Assembly: GCF_002014855.1 (NCBI RefSeq)
Contig: NZ_MUYV01000011.1
Coordinates: forward strand, 1 to 64,000
Source of the DNA: Moraxella porci DSM 25326
GTDB lineage: Bacteria; Pseudomonadota; Gammaproteobacteria; Pseudomonadales; Moraxellaceae
Direction of reading: 5' to 3'
DNA length: 64,000 nucleotides
A model generated the notes under the pieces. The model had not been told where the DNA came from. It ran no database searches and was given only the letters and a program-made list of their open reading frames with translations. Positions 55,770 through 63,233 of this stretch are shown one piece after another; the first letter of the stretch is position 1; every line of letters begins with the position of its first letter. The position numbers were made by a program, and so were the translations under genes.

Positions 55770-56533
55770 TGCAGTCACAGTGGATGATCGGTGCGTTGGC
55801 GCTTGGTATTGGCACAGTCTTGGGGATGGCAGCTTGGCACACGATCGCGCGCGTGCCTGAGCAGATGTATGATGAATGGCATCGCGATGCCTTGGATGTT
55901 CTCGCCAGATACAAACACATCCAACCAGATCCAACACAACAAGACCACGCATCAGAAGTGATGACGCCAAAAGCACCCCACCCTGCAGGCAAGCTGGCTG
56001 TGCTGCTGCTGTGCGCACTACTGAGCGTTTGGGCTTATGCTGTGCATGGCTGGACGATGCTGTACGCACTGTCGCTGGCTTTTATGTGGTTTGGCGTGGT
56101 GCTTGGCGGCATCGATCTGCGCGTGCAGCTGCTGCCTGATCGCTTGGTGCTGCCTTTGGGAATGATCGGTTTGTTTGCCAATGGCTTTGGGCTGATCACC
56201 AGTGCCAGCGATGCCAGTTTTGGTGCGGTGATCGGGTTTGTGGCATTATGGGGCATCAATGCGCTGTATCGACTGTTGCGTGGCCATGATGGCATGGGCT
56301 TGGGCGATGCCAAGTTATTGGCGGCTTGCGGTGCTTGGTTAGGGGTGCATCAGCTGCCTGTGGTGGTGCTGATCGCAGCCACGCTTGGGGTGCTGGTCGG
56401 CATCATGCATCAGATGCGTTTGGGCAGCTCACAGCCATTTGCCTTTGGTCCTTATCTGATCATCGCTGCTTGGCTGTCGCTTTTGTATGGCGATCAGATC
56501 ACACAGCTGTATTTAGGGCTGTTTGAGCAGTGA
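55766..56533 (+). CDS. pilD: Prepilin peptidase PilD lacking the cysteine motif
   Basis: This membrane aspartyl protease cleaves prepilin leader peptides. The 255-residue protein keeps the catalytic aspartates in GGIDLRVQLLPD (Asp117) and GMGLGDAKLLAACGAWLG (Asp181). The N-terminal cytoplasmic region normally holds two CxxC pairs and the N-methyltransferase part. Here it is short (residues about 27-75) and has no cysteines at all. Family members of this kind still can cleave; loss of methylation is possible. Position after pilBC and a 4-bp overlap with pilC support the identity. Confidence 0.88.
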   Translation: MMQSQWMIGALALGIGTVLGMAAWHTIARVPEQMYDEWHRDALDVLARYKHIQPDPTQQDHASEVMTPKAPHPAGKLAVLLLCALLSVWAYAVHGWTMLYALSLAFMWFGVVLGGIDLRVQLLPDRLVLPLGMIGLFANGFGLITSASDASFGAVIGFVALWGINALYRLLRGHDGMGLGDAKLLAACGAWLGVHQLPVVVLIAATLGVLVGIMHQMRLGSSQPFAFGPYLIIAAWLSLLYGDQITQLYLGLFEQ

Positions 56534-56627
56534 TATTTTAGATACGCGCGGCCAACAGCTCACCGCTTTCACAGTTTAGCAGTAAATTACCCAAACAACA
56601 AAATCACTCAAACAACAAAGGAGTACT

Positions 56628-57299
56628 ATGGACACCTCAGCACACACACCGCCCATCGTCATCGGTCTGACAGGCGGCATTGGCAGCGGCAAAAGCGCGG
56701 TCAGTGATTATTTTGCCACGATGGGCATAGCCGTCATCGATGCTGATGTCATCGCCCATGCTTTGACCGCCAAGGGCAGTCCTATTTTGGATACGCTCAA
56801 ACACACCTTTGGCGACTGGGTCGTCGATGCTGATGGCAACTATGACCGCGCTGCCATGCGTGCTTATGTCTTTGATAAGCCTGATGAGCTTGCCAAATTA
56901 AACCACATCATGCACCCTGCCATTTATGAGCAGATACTTCATCAACTGTCACACGCCACCTCACCTTATGCCATCTTATCGGTGCCGCTGCTGTTTGAGG
57001 GTCGGCACAAAACGTCCAATCTGCTCGCGCTGTGCAGTCACCTCATCGTCGTCGATGTGCCAGTATCTGTGCAGCTAGAGCGCGCCAGTCGCCGTGATGC
57101 CAATGCCATCACCCAGATCCAAGCCATCATCGATAAGCAGATCAGCCGTGATGACCGCCTAAGCCTCGCCAAAAGCCTAGGTGCTGATGTGGTGGATAAT
57201 ACAGGCACGATCGATGAGCTGCACGCCAAGCTTGGTAAGCTGCATGAGCGCTATTTATTGATGGCAAGACCAGCCCAAGCAAGACCGTTAAATCGATAA
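56628..57299 (+). CDS. coaE: Dephospho-CoA kinase (CoaE)
   Basis: CoaE performs the last step of coenzyme A synthesis. The 223-residue P-loop kinase has Walker A GLTGGIGSGKSAVSDYF, VIDADVIAHAL, the lid segment RRDANAITQIQAIIDKQIS and the C-terminal GADVVDNTGTIDELH. The order pilBCD-coaE is conserved in gammaproteobacteria. The protein ends with an extra tail (RPAQARPLNR) beyond LLMA. The duplicate 3' end at 60558 stops right after LLMAQ, which looks like the original end. The usual next gene, yacG, is missing here. Confidence 0.95.
   Translation: MDTSAHTPPIVIGLTGGIGSGKSAVSDYFATMGIAVIDADVIAHALTAKGSPILDTLKHTFGDWVVDADGNYDRAAMRAYVFDKPDELAKLNHIMHPAIYEQILHQLSHATSPYAILSVPLLFEGRHKTSNLLALCSHLIVVDVPVSVQLERASRRDANAITQIQAIIDKQISRDDRLSLAKSLGADVVDNTGTIDELHAKLGKLHERYLLMARPAQARPLNR
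57123..57265. repeat. Direct repeat: coaE 3' end, copy 1
   Basis: These 143 bp match 60558-60700 at a constant offset of 3435 bp without gaps. I count 17 mismatches (about 88 percent identity), most within one 19-bp stretch. The two copies bracket the accessory block at 57300-60557. Confidence 0.9.
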
Positions 57300-57616
57300 A
57301 TCTGGTGTGACCACTCCGCCTTGATTTGTCACCTGACTGAAGGCGATAACCATGCTAAATATGATGAAATTCGGGCGAAATACCCATCATTCCGCCAAAA
57401 TTTTCGCCAAATCAAGTGATCATTGCGCTTTGTTACACATTCCACAAGGATTTTGTGACTTTATTGTTAATTTCATTGATTAAATAGAAATATATTATTT
57501 GTTGCATAGATCTACTGATGGGTATATCATATCACACGATAGCCTTGAGCGGATTAATTCAGCGGTTATCTAAAATAAACTATATAAAATAAATTAACTT
57601 TTTATCGAGAATTATC
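57300..57616. other. Intergenic region between coaE and the oxidase gene
   Basis: This AT-rich region of about 317 bp presumably carries the oxidase promoter. It lies where yacG would be expected after coaE. I see no remnant of yacG, no terminator for coaE and no other gene. Confidence 0.5.
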
Positions 57617-58912
57617 ATGGAAAATAACAAAACGATAGTACAAGACGATCACAGCATTTCACTTTCTCGCCGCAAGCTGCTGACCGCCACTGGCATTGGG
57701 CTTGCCACACTGCCTTTGATGAGTAAGGCTGCTTTGGCCGCAGGTAATGGCGTGACCACCACCGTCGCCCCTACTGCTAGTACGCCTACACTCGCCAAGA
57801 CTGCCTACGGTGCAAGTACTCGACAAGGCAAAATCAATATCGTCAATCTAAACTTACTTGAAGAACAAGCTAAAAAAGTCATCCCAGAAGCCGGCTATAA
57901 ATTCGTCTCTGGTGCCGCTGGCGATGAATGGACACTGCGTGAAAACCGCCGTGCCTTTGATGACTATCGCATCGCATCAAAACGCTTGGTCGGACTACAA
58001 GCCAGCGACATTGACATCTCCACTAAGCTACTAGATCTCACCCTACCGATGCCGATCATGATTGCACCAATGGGCGTGCATGGCATGGTGCATGAAGGCA
58101 CCGAAATCCTGACCGCCAAAGGCGCAGGACTTGCCAAGACGCTCTACTGCTCATCAGGCGCATCGCACGCATCACTAGAAGAGATTGCTACTGCTACTAC
58201 AGGTCCAAAATGGTTTCAGCTATACTACAACAAAGATGAACAAGTCACTCGTTCACTGCTGACTCGTGCTAAAAATGCCGGCTATAGTGCTATCGTCTTG
58301 ACCGCTGATGCACTTGGTCCTGGTCAATCTGATGCCTTCATCGCCATGGGTCGTCCATTCCGCTCTGACATGGTGTTTGGTAATCACGATCCAAAGCGTG
58401 GTGGCTCAGGCAACTTCTTCGCCCAAAAAACCAATCTGACTGTTGATGACATCAAATTTATCAAAGACTTTACTGGTCTGCCTGTCATCATCAAAGGTAT
58501 CTTGCGTGCTGATGACGCTGATCGTTTCATCAATGCTGGCGCAGATGCCATCCAAGTCTCCAACCATGGTGGTCGCCAAATCGATGGCGTGCCTGCCAGT
58601 ATAACTGCTCTCCCTGCAATCGCTAAAGCTGTGAATCGCCGCGTACCAATCATCTTGGACGGTGGTGTACGCCGTGGTATTGATATCGTGCGTGCAGTCG
58701 CTATGGGTGCAGATGCGGTCGCTGTTGGTCGTCCAATGCTGTATGGTCTGGCGATGGGTGGTGCCGAAGGTGTCCAATCCACTCTTGATTGGCTTGCTAA
58801 CGATCTAAAAACCGCCATGCTATTAGCAGGCGCAGGCAAGCTTGGTGATCTCAACCCAAACTTCATCGACATCGTCGGCGAAAATGCCAGATTCAATGTC
58901 AATCGAGGCTAA
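57617..58912 (+). CDS. Tat-exported lactate oxidase-like FMN enzyme
   Basis: This 431-residue FMN-dependent alpha-hydroxy-acid oxidase resembles bacterial L-lactate oxidases and should oxidise L-lactate or a related 2-hydroxy acid, giving H2O2 if oxygen is the acceptor. Its N-terminus has a twin-arginine signal (SRRKLLT, Arg18-Arg19) with a hydrophobic core and an AxA-type cleavage site near residue 41. The barrel includes FVSGAAGDEWTLRENRRAFDDY, IAPMGVHGMV, WFQLYYNKDE, VIIKGIL, the catalytic His in VSNHGGRQIDG and DGGVRRGIDIVRA plus AVAVGRP for FMN phosphate. Secretion is unusual for this family. tatABC is present at 26.5 kb. It lies in the block bounded by coaE 3' repeats. Confidence 0.88.
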   Translation: MENNKTIVQDDHSISLSRRKLLTATGIGLATLPLMSKAALAAGNGVTTTVAPTASTPTLAKTAYGASTRQGKINIVNLNLLEEQAKKVIPEAGYKFVSGAAGDEWTLRENRRAFDDYRIASKRLVGLQASDIDISTKLLDLTLPMPIMIAPMGVHGMVHEGTEILTAKGAGLAKTLYCSSGASHASLEEIATATTGPKWFQLYYNKDEQVTRSLLTRAKNAGYSAIVLTADALGPGQSDAFIAMGRPFRSDMVFGNHDPKRGGSGNFFAQKTNLTVDDIKFIKDFTGLPVIIKGILRADDADRFINAGADAIQVSNHGGRQIDGVPASITALPAIAKAVNRRVPIILDGGVRRGIDIVRAVAMGADAVAVGRPMLYGLAMGGAEGVQSTLDWLANDLKTAMLLAGAGKLGDLNPNFIDIVGENARFNVNRG

Positions 58913-58928
58913 TTAACATCCCAAAAAC

Positions 58929-58958
58929 AAAACTGGCATCACAAGTTGCCAGTTTTTT
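58929..58958 (+). terminator. Terminator after the oxidase gene
   Basis: AAAACTGGCA and TGCCAGTTTT form a 10-bp stem with an 8-nt loop, then TT. It lies 17 bp after the stop. Confidence 0.85.
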
Positions 58959-58990
58959 ATTGCTCAACTGTATAAACAAAAGTATCACCA

Positions 58991-59027
58991 AAAAAAACAG
59001 CCCAAAAACGCACGGTTTTTTGGGCTG
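58991..59027 (-). terminator. Terminator after the MBL-fold protein gene
   Basis: CAGCCCAAAAA and TTTTTGGGCTG form an 11-bp stem. On the minus strand it is followed by an 8-base T run. Confidence 0.85.
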
Positions 59028-59069
59028 CTTGCCATCAGATATGGTTATCAGATGGCGGGATTGATCAGC

Positions 59070-60017
59070 TTACCAGTTGCCACGGCGGTGATTTGATACC
59101 CAGCGATACATACCCAAGATATTTGGAATACGCATGGTGTCATAGCCGATCCAGCTTTGGACCTCTGGGCTGAATTTGACATTGCGATACAGCTGATCCC
59201 ATGATTGACCTTGACGAGTCAAGTCAAGCACCTGCTGGTGTAAATCCACCATATAATTACGCAACGCTTCTTGATCTTGCTTGGTTGCAGGGCTGTAGTG
59301 ACCGACATCGATGACTTCAACATCTTGTTCGATCACCCAGTTGAGCGTATCAATCCAGCCGGTATAATAAAAATCTAGAAAATCATTATATGGCATTGAT
59401 TTGCTTTCACAAACATCAGTACATTGCAGGGCTTTTTGGCGTGGGAATAGCACCATCACCATACTGTCCGAGTGACTTGGTGAAACATGGTGCAGTAGCA
59501 CTTTTTCGCCGCCAAGCTCGATTTCCATGTCTTTATCAAAAATCTTATCAGGCAGTGCGACTGGTAGCTTTTCGCCGATGATCGGCTCAACCGCACGCTG
59601 ATTGCCGACGATGGTTGCGCCAGCATCTTGGAAGACTTTGGTGCCTGTGATGTGATCGGCATGAGCGTGCGTCATCACGACATATTTGACCGGCACACCA
59701 AAGCGAGCTTTGATTTCTTTATTGAGCCATTCAGCGGCGCAAGTCGCCCCACTATCGACAACCAACGCCCCTTCTTTGGTGATCATCACAAGACCGCTAT
59801 GCACCGCTAGTCCGCCACCATTGGTATGGCGATAGATATTATCCTTGATATGCACCAAAGTCGGTGCATAAGTGTCACACATACCCCCTGTAAAATCCGG
59901 CAAAGTCTCACGATCAGCATAAGCAGAACGGTCAAATGGCGTGCCTGTATCGGACGCTGCCATCGCAGTCATTGACAAAGTTACACCCATCAGCGCAGCC
60001 AAAGCTTTTTTTAGCAT
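59070..60017 (-). CDS. Secreted metallo-beta-lactamase-fold hydrolase
   Basis: This 315-residue protein has a Sec signal peptide (cleavage near AMA at residue 20) and an MBL domain. The zinc motif THAHADH gives His117, His119, Asp121 and His122; further ligands are likely His at VSPSHSDSM and VGHYSP. GALVVDSGAT is the first-strand motif. It resembles MBL-fold proteins of quinoprotein or unknown hydrolase type more than class B beta-lactamases, so resistance should not be assumed. It converges with the exported oxidase gene, and both products would act outside the cytoplasm. Confidence 0.85.
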   Translation of the reverse strand: MLKKALAALMGVTLSMTAMAASDTGTPFDRSAYADRETLPDFTGGMCDTYAPTLVHIKDNIYRHTNGGGLAVHSGLVMITKEGALVVDSGATCAAEWLNKEIKARFGVPVKYVVMTHAHADHITGTKVFQDAGATIVGNQRAVEPIIGEKLPVALPDKIFDKDMEIELGGEKVLLHHVSPSHSDSMVMVLFPRQKALQCTDVCESKSMPYNDFLDFYYTGWIDTLNWVIEQDVEVIDVGHYSPATKQDQEALRNYMVDLHQQVLDLTRQGQSWDQLYRNVKFSPEVQSWIGYDTMRIPNILGMYRWVSNHRRGNW

Positions 60018-60198
60018 AATAATTCTCGCTTAGTTTTGTTATAAGGTTACATATGATTAATAGAAATTTAATCATATCTGATATCATGCAAAAATTGCAT
60101 TTATCTAACAACACATCATACGCCCAAAATCCAAGCTTGGCAACAGCAAACAGTGACCACAGATGATATATTTTTGACAATCAGATACCACAAGGTAG

Positions 60199-60360
60199 CA
60201 GACGAAACAAAACGCAAAAATCACAGGCGCATCAAACGGCATTGGTCTTAACTTAAAGACTCCACACCCAGATGAATTACAATGCACCATAGTGGCTCAA
60301 TATTGCGATGCACTTAACGCACTTGCCAAATACAATCAAGATCCTGAAAATTCAAAATAA
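60199..60360 (+). pseudogene. Gene remnant with SDR-like motif
   Basis: A frame of 53 codons without a start reads KITGASNGIGLN near its beginning, the glycine-rich cofactor motif of short-chain dehydrogenases. It then continues as PHPDELQCTIVAQYCDALNALAKY and stops at 60358-60360. A TAG at 60196 closes it upstream. The two parts do not belong together in a normal SDR, so this looks like joined scraps of decayed genes. It lies in the accessory block upstream of the chimeric ORF. Confidence 0.5.
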
Positions 60361-60446
60361 ATCATCGCATTTGAGTAAAATTGCGCTATGTTAAATACAA
60401 TGTTGATTGAAATTTTTGTATTAATTTAGAAAACTCTGAGAATATC

Positions 60447-60707
60447 ATGCAAGCACTGATCATTGGCGCAACTGGCGCAACAGGCTTGGCACTGCTATCG
60501 CAGCTTTTGGCGGATGACAGCGTTACACAGGTGAGTATTTTTGTGCGTAAGCCTGTCGCCATCATCGATAAGCAGATCAGCCATAATGACCGCCTACAGT
60601 TGGCCTATGAGCTGGGTGCTGATGTGGTGGATAATACAGGCGCACTCGATGAGCTGCACGCCAAGCTTGGCAAGCTGCATGAGCGCTATTTATTGATGGC
60701 GCAATAA
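60447..60707 (+). CDS. Chimeric ORF: NAD(P)-binding N-terminus fused to CoaE C-terminus
   Basis: This 86-residue frame joins two unrelated parts. Residues 1-36 begin MQALIIGATGATGLALLSQL and continue to VSIFVRKP, the start of an NAD(P)H-binding epimerase-like protein. Residues 38-86, from AIIDKQISHNDRLQL to ADVVDNTGALDELHAKLGKLH and LLMAQ, match the end of CoaE encoded at 57123-57265. Neither fold is complete, so the product should have no enzyme activity; I keep CDS as type because the frame has an ATG. It is best seen as a recombination junction. A hairpin follows the stop. Confidence 0.75.
   Translation: MQALIIGATGATGLALLSQLLADDSVTQVSIFVRKPVAIIDKQISHNDRLQLAYELGADVVDNTGALDELHAKLGKLHERYLLMAQ
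60558..60700. repeat. Direct repeat: coaE 3' end, copy 2
   Basis: Partner of 57123-57265. This copy keeps a stop directly after LLMAQ and is followed by a hairpin. It may therefore be the original coaE end displaced by the insertion. Confidence 0.9.
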
Positions 60708-60708
60708 C

Positions 60709-60736
60709 ACAAACCCAGCAGATGCGCTGGGTTTGT
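60709..60736. terminator. Hairpin after the coaE-tail copy
   Basis: ACAAACCCAGC and GCTGGGTTTGT form an 11-bp perfect stem with a 6-nt loop. It lies between convergent genes; no long T tract is present. Confidence 0.65.
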
Positions 60737-60765
60737 ATGAGGATTAACCATCCACGAAGCTGATC

Positions 60766-62829
60766 TTATTCATCAAACACAGGTCGGCTGCCAGGCGTCT
60801 CGCGATTGATGTGCAAGAAAGTGCGATGGCGCTCGTATTTGTCTAAGATGTCATTGATCACCTGCTCTTTGTTATAGCCTGACAAGTCATTGTCCTGCAA
60901 GCCATCAAACAGCATCGTCTCCAATCGATAATAATCCTCTTGGGCATCTGGCACCACAGGGCGCATCGGCACAGGATAGGCGATCGGATGGATGCCATAG
61001 ATAAAGTTATGCTCATTTTGGTAGCTGATCTGCAGATCAATGTGATATAAATCAGTCTGCTCATCTGGCGTGACCGTCACCGTCACAGGCAGTCCTTTAT
61101 CCTGCAGTGCCGCCGCCACTGATTCGATGGCAGGCAAGCAGACGACATCCAGCGCAAGCTTGGTCTTTGAGGCATCTGGGTAGGCGGTGATGCGGTTGAG
61201 TCTGGCGCGCCAATTTTGGACATCGACATTGCCAGCCACTGGTGCAGCGTGCAGCTTGGTTGATGCCTCGCGAAAATCCTCAAGGCGCAAGGATTTGAAT
61301 AATCCTGCCATCACAAAAAACATCACAAAACTAAACGGCAGCCCCATGATGATGGTGGCTTTTTGAAGTGCGCTCACCCCATCGGTCATCAGCATCGCTG
61401 CCGTCAGCGTCCCGATCGCAACCGCCCAAAAGATGCGATTCCACACAGGCACTGGCGCATCATTATCCTCACTTTTATAACTAAAACTGCTCAACACGAT
61501 CGCGCCAGAATCCGCTGAGGTGACATAAAACAACAGACCCGACACAAATGCCACCACCGCCGTCACCCCAAACCATGGATAAAACGACAACAGCTCATAA
61601 AAGCCGATCTCAGGGCGCAAACTGACAGCATTGGCAAAGTCCAAATGCCCTGCAAACACTTGATCCAGCGCACTATTACCCATCACCGACAGCCACGCCA
61701 AGGTAAACATAAACGGAATCGACAGCGTGCCGACGACGAACTGACGAATGGTGCGCCCTTTGGAGATTTTTGCCAAAAACAGTCCGACAAATGGCGACCA
61801 AGCAATCCACCATGCCCAGAAAAACAGCGTCCAATCCTTGATCCACTGCTCTTGTTCTGGCGTTTGATGATACGCAAAAGTATCCAAAGTCAGCATCGGA
61901 AAGCGGCTTAAATAATCGCCGACATTGGTGGCAAGCGCTCCCAACAAAAACTCAGTATTGCCCAAAAACAGCACAAACAAAATCAGCCCAAGCGCAAAAT
62001 AAATATTAAGCTCAGATAAAATTTTGATGCCCTTAGAGGCGCCTGTCGTCGCTGACACGACCGTGATGGCAACCGCCAAAGCAATCAGCGCAATTTGCCA
62101 ACCCATATTCTCAGGCAGATCAAAAATCACATGCAAACCATAATTCAGCTGCACCACCCCGATACCGCAGGTGGTAGCGATGCCAAAAATCGTCCCCAAT
62201 ATCGCCGCCACATCCACCGCATCACCAGCGACGCCGTTGATTTTTTTGCCGATCATCGGATACAGCGCTGAGCGGATCGATAGCGGCAGATTATAGCGAT
62301 ACGCAAAATAGCCAAGCGCGATGCCGATGAGTGCATACATACACCAGCCTGTTAAGCCATAGTGAAAAATCGTCCAAGTCAATGCCTGTCTGGCTGCCTC
62401 TGCCGTCTGCGCATCGCCCACAGGTGGGTTCATGTACTGAATGATGGGTTCGGCCACCGAAAAGAACATCAAATCAATGCCAATCCCTGCTGCAAACAGC
62501 ATCGCCGACCAGCTAAGCAAGCTAAACTCTGGCTGCGAATGCTTGGGCCCAAGCTTAATATCGCCATATCGCGAACAGGCGATGAACAGCACAAAAATGA
62601 TATACACACTGGCGGCAAAAAAGTAATAAGATCCAAAAGTATTACTTACCCAATCTAAAGTGGTATCCAAGATCAGCGCCGCACTATCATTAAATAGCAT
62701 GGTATATAAACTAAAAAACACAATAATCGCCGCCGAACAAAAGAACACCACGCGATTGAGCGTACTTGCTGGTTGAAGCGCAGGCTTAGTGTCATTGGCC
62801 TTGACATCATACGAAGAGTTGGTTGTCAT
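60766..62829 (-). CDS. betT: BCCT family choline transporter BetT
   Basis: This 687-residue inner-membrane transporter imports choline, probably driven by ion or proton gradient. Twelve helices are expected, with the BCCT signatures FAAGIGIDLMFFSVAEP and WTLFFWAWWIAWSPFVGLFLAKISKGR. A cytoplasmic C-terminal domain of about 170 residues follows, like that of E. coli BetT, which senses osmotic stress. I chose ATG 62829 (MTTNSSYD); an ATG at 62859 is also in frame. It is divergent from betB, so choline uptake and oxidation are probably coregulated. Confidence 0.92.
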   Translation of the reverse strand: MTTNSSYDVKANDTKPALQPASTLNRVVFFCSAAIIVFFSLYTMLFNDSAALILDTTLDWVSNTFGSYYFFAASVYIIFVLFIACSRYGDIKLGPKHSQPEFSLLSWSAMLFAAGIGIDLMFFSVAEPIIQYMNPPVGDAQTAEAARQALTWTIFHYGLTGWCMYALIGIALGYFAYRYNLPLSIRSALYPMIGKKINGVAGDAVDVAAILGTIFGIATTCGIGVVQLNYGLHVIFDLPENMGWQIALIALAVAITVVSATTGASKGIKILSELNIYFALGLILFVLFLGNTEFLLGALATNVGDYLSRFPMLTLDTFAYHQTPEQEQWIKDWTLFFWAWWIAWSPFVGLFLAKISKGRTIRQFVVGTLSIPFMFTLAWLSVMGNSALDQVFAGHLDFANAVSLRPEIGFYELLSFYPWFGVTAVVAFVSGLLFYVTSADSGAIVLSSFSYKSEDNDAPVPVWNRIFWAVAIGTLTAAMLMTDGVSALQKATIIMGLPFSFVMFFVMAGLFKSLRLEDFREASTKLHAAPVAGNVDVQNWRARLNRITAYPDASKTKLALDVVCLPAIESVAAALQDKGLPVTVTVTPDEQTDLYHIDLQISYQNEHNFIYGIHPIAYPVPMRPVVPDAQEDYYRLETMLFDGLQDNDLSGYNKEQVINDILDKYERHRTFLHINRETPGSRPVFDE

Positions 62830-63233
62830 AAGCGTCCCGATTTTTGTTGTAAATCCCAAGCCATCACACTCACAGGCTTGACGATCAGCCCATAAAGCAT
62901 GTGGCAGTTGCCAGTTTCACTGATTTTTAGTCATTAATCCAATGAGCAATCATAGCGCCATGGCGATTTTGGTTACAAAAAAACTGTAAAAATACCACTC
63001 ACATCGACATAATTTACAGTCAAGTAACAGAATTTATGATAAAAATCAATGATTTGCGAATGTATCGCATTTTTGTTATGATAACTTAGTTTTTGATGGA
63101 CGGCAACACTTGCGATGCACTTAGTGCTGCCCTTGGTTTGTTGATTTTAATCTGCGTGCTGATCAGCAGCACTGATTTAACATCAACCAACCTTAAGTTG
63201 ATAAATTTATGATAGTTAATTAAGGATAATCAC
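62830..63233. other. Divergent betT-betB regulatory region
   Basis: About 400 bp of AT-rich DNA separates betT and betB. TGCGA and TCGCA form a perfect 5-bp inverted repeat around 5 bp at 63055-63069, a possible operator for a BetI-type repressor. betI is not in this gap, although it often sits next to betB. No RNA gene is seen. Confidence 0.5.

Noticed and set aside
59070-60017. MBL-fold protein as a beta-lactamase resistance gene
   Set aside because: The zinc motif alone is shared by many hydrolases; the remaining sequence does not show recognised class B beta-lactamase features.
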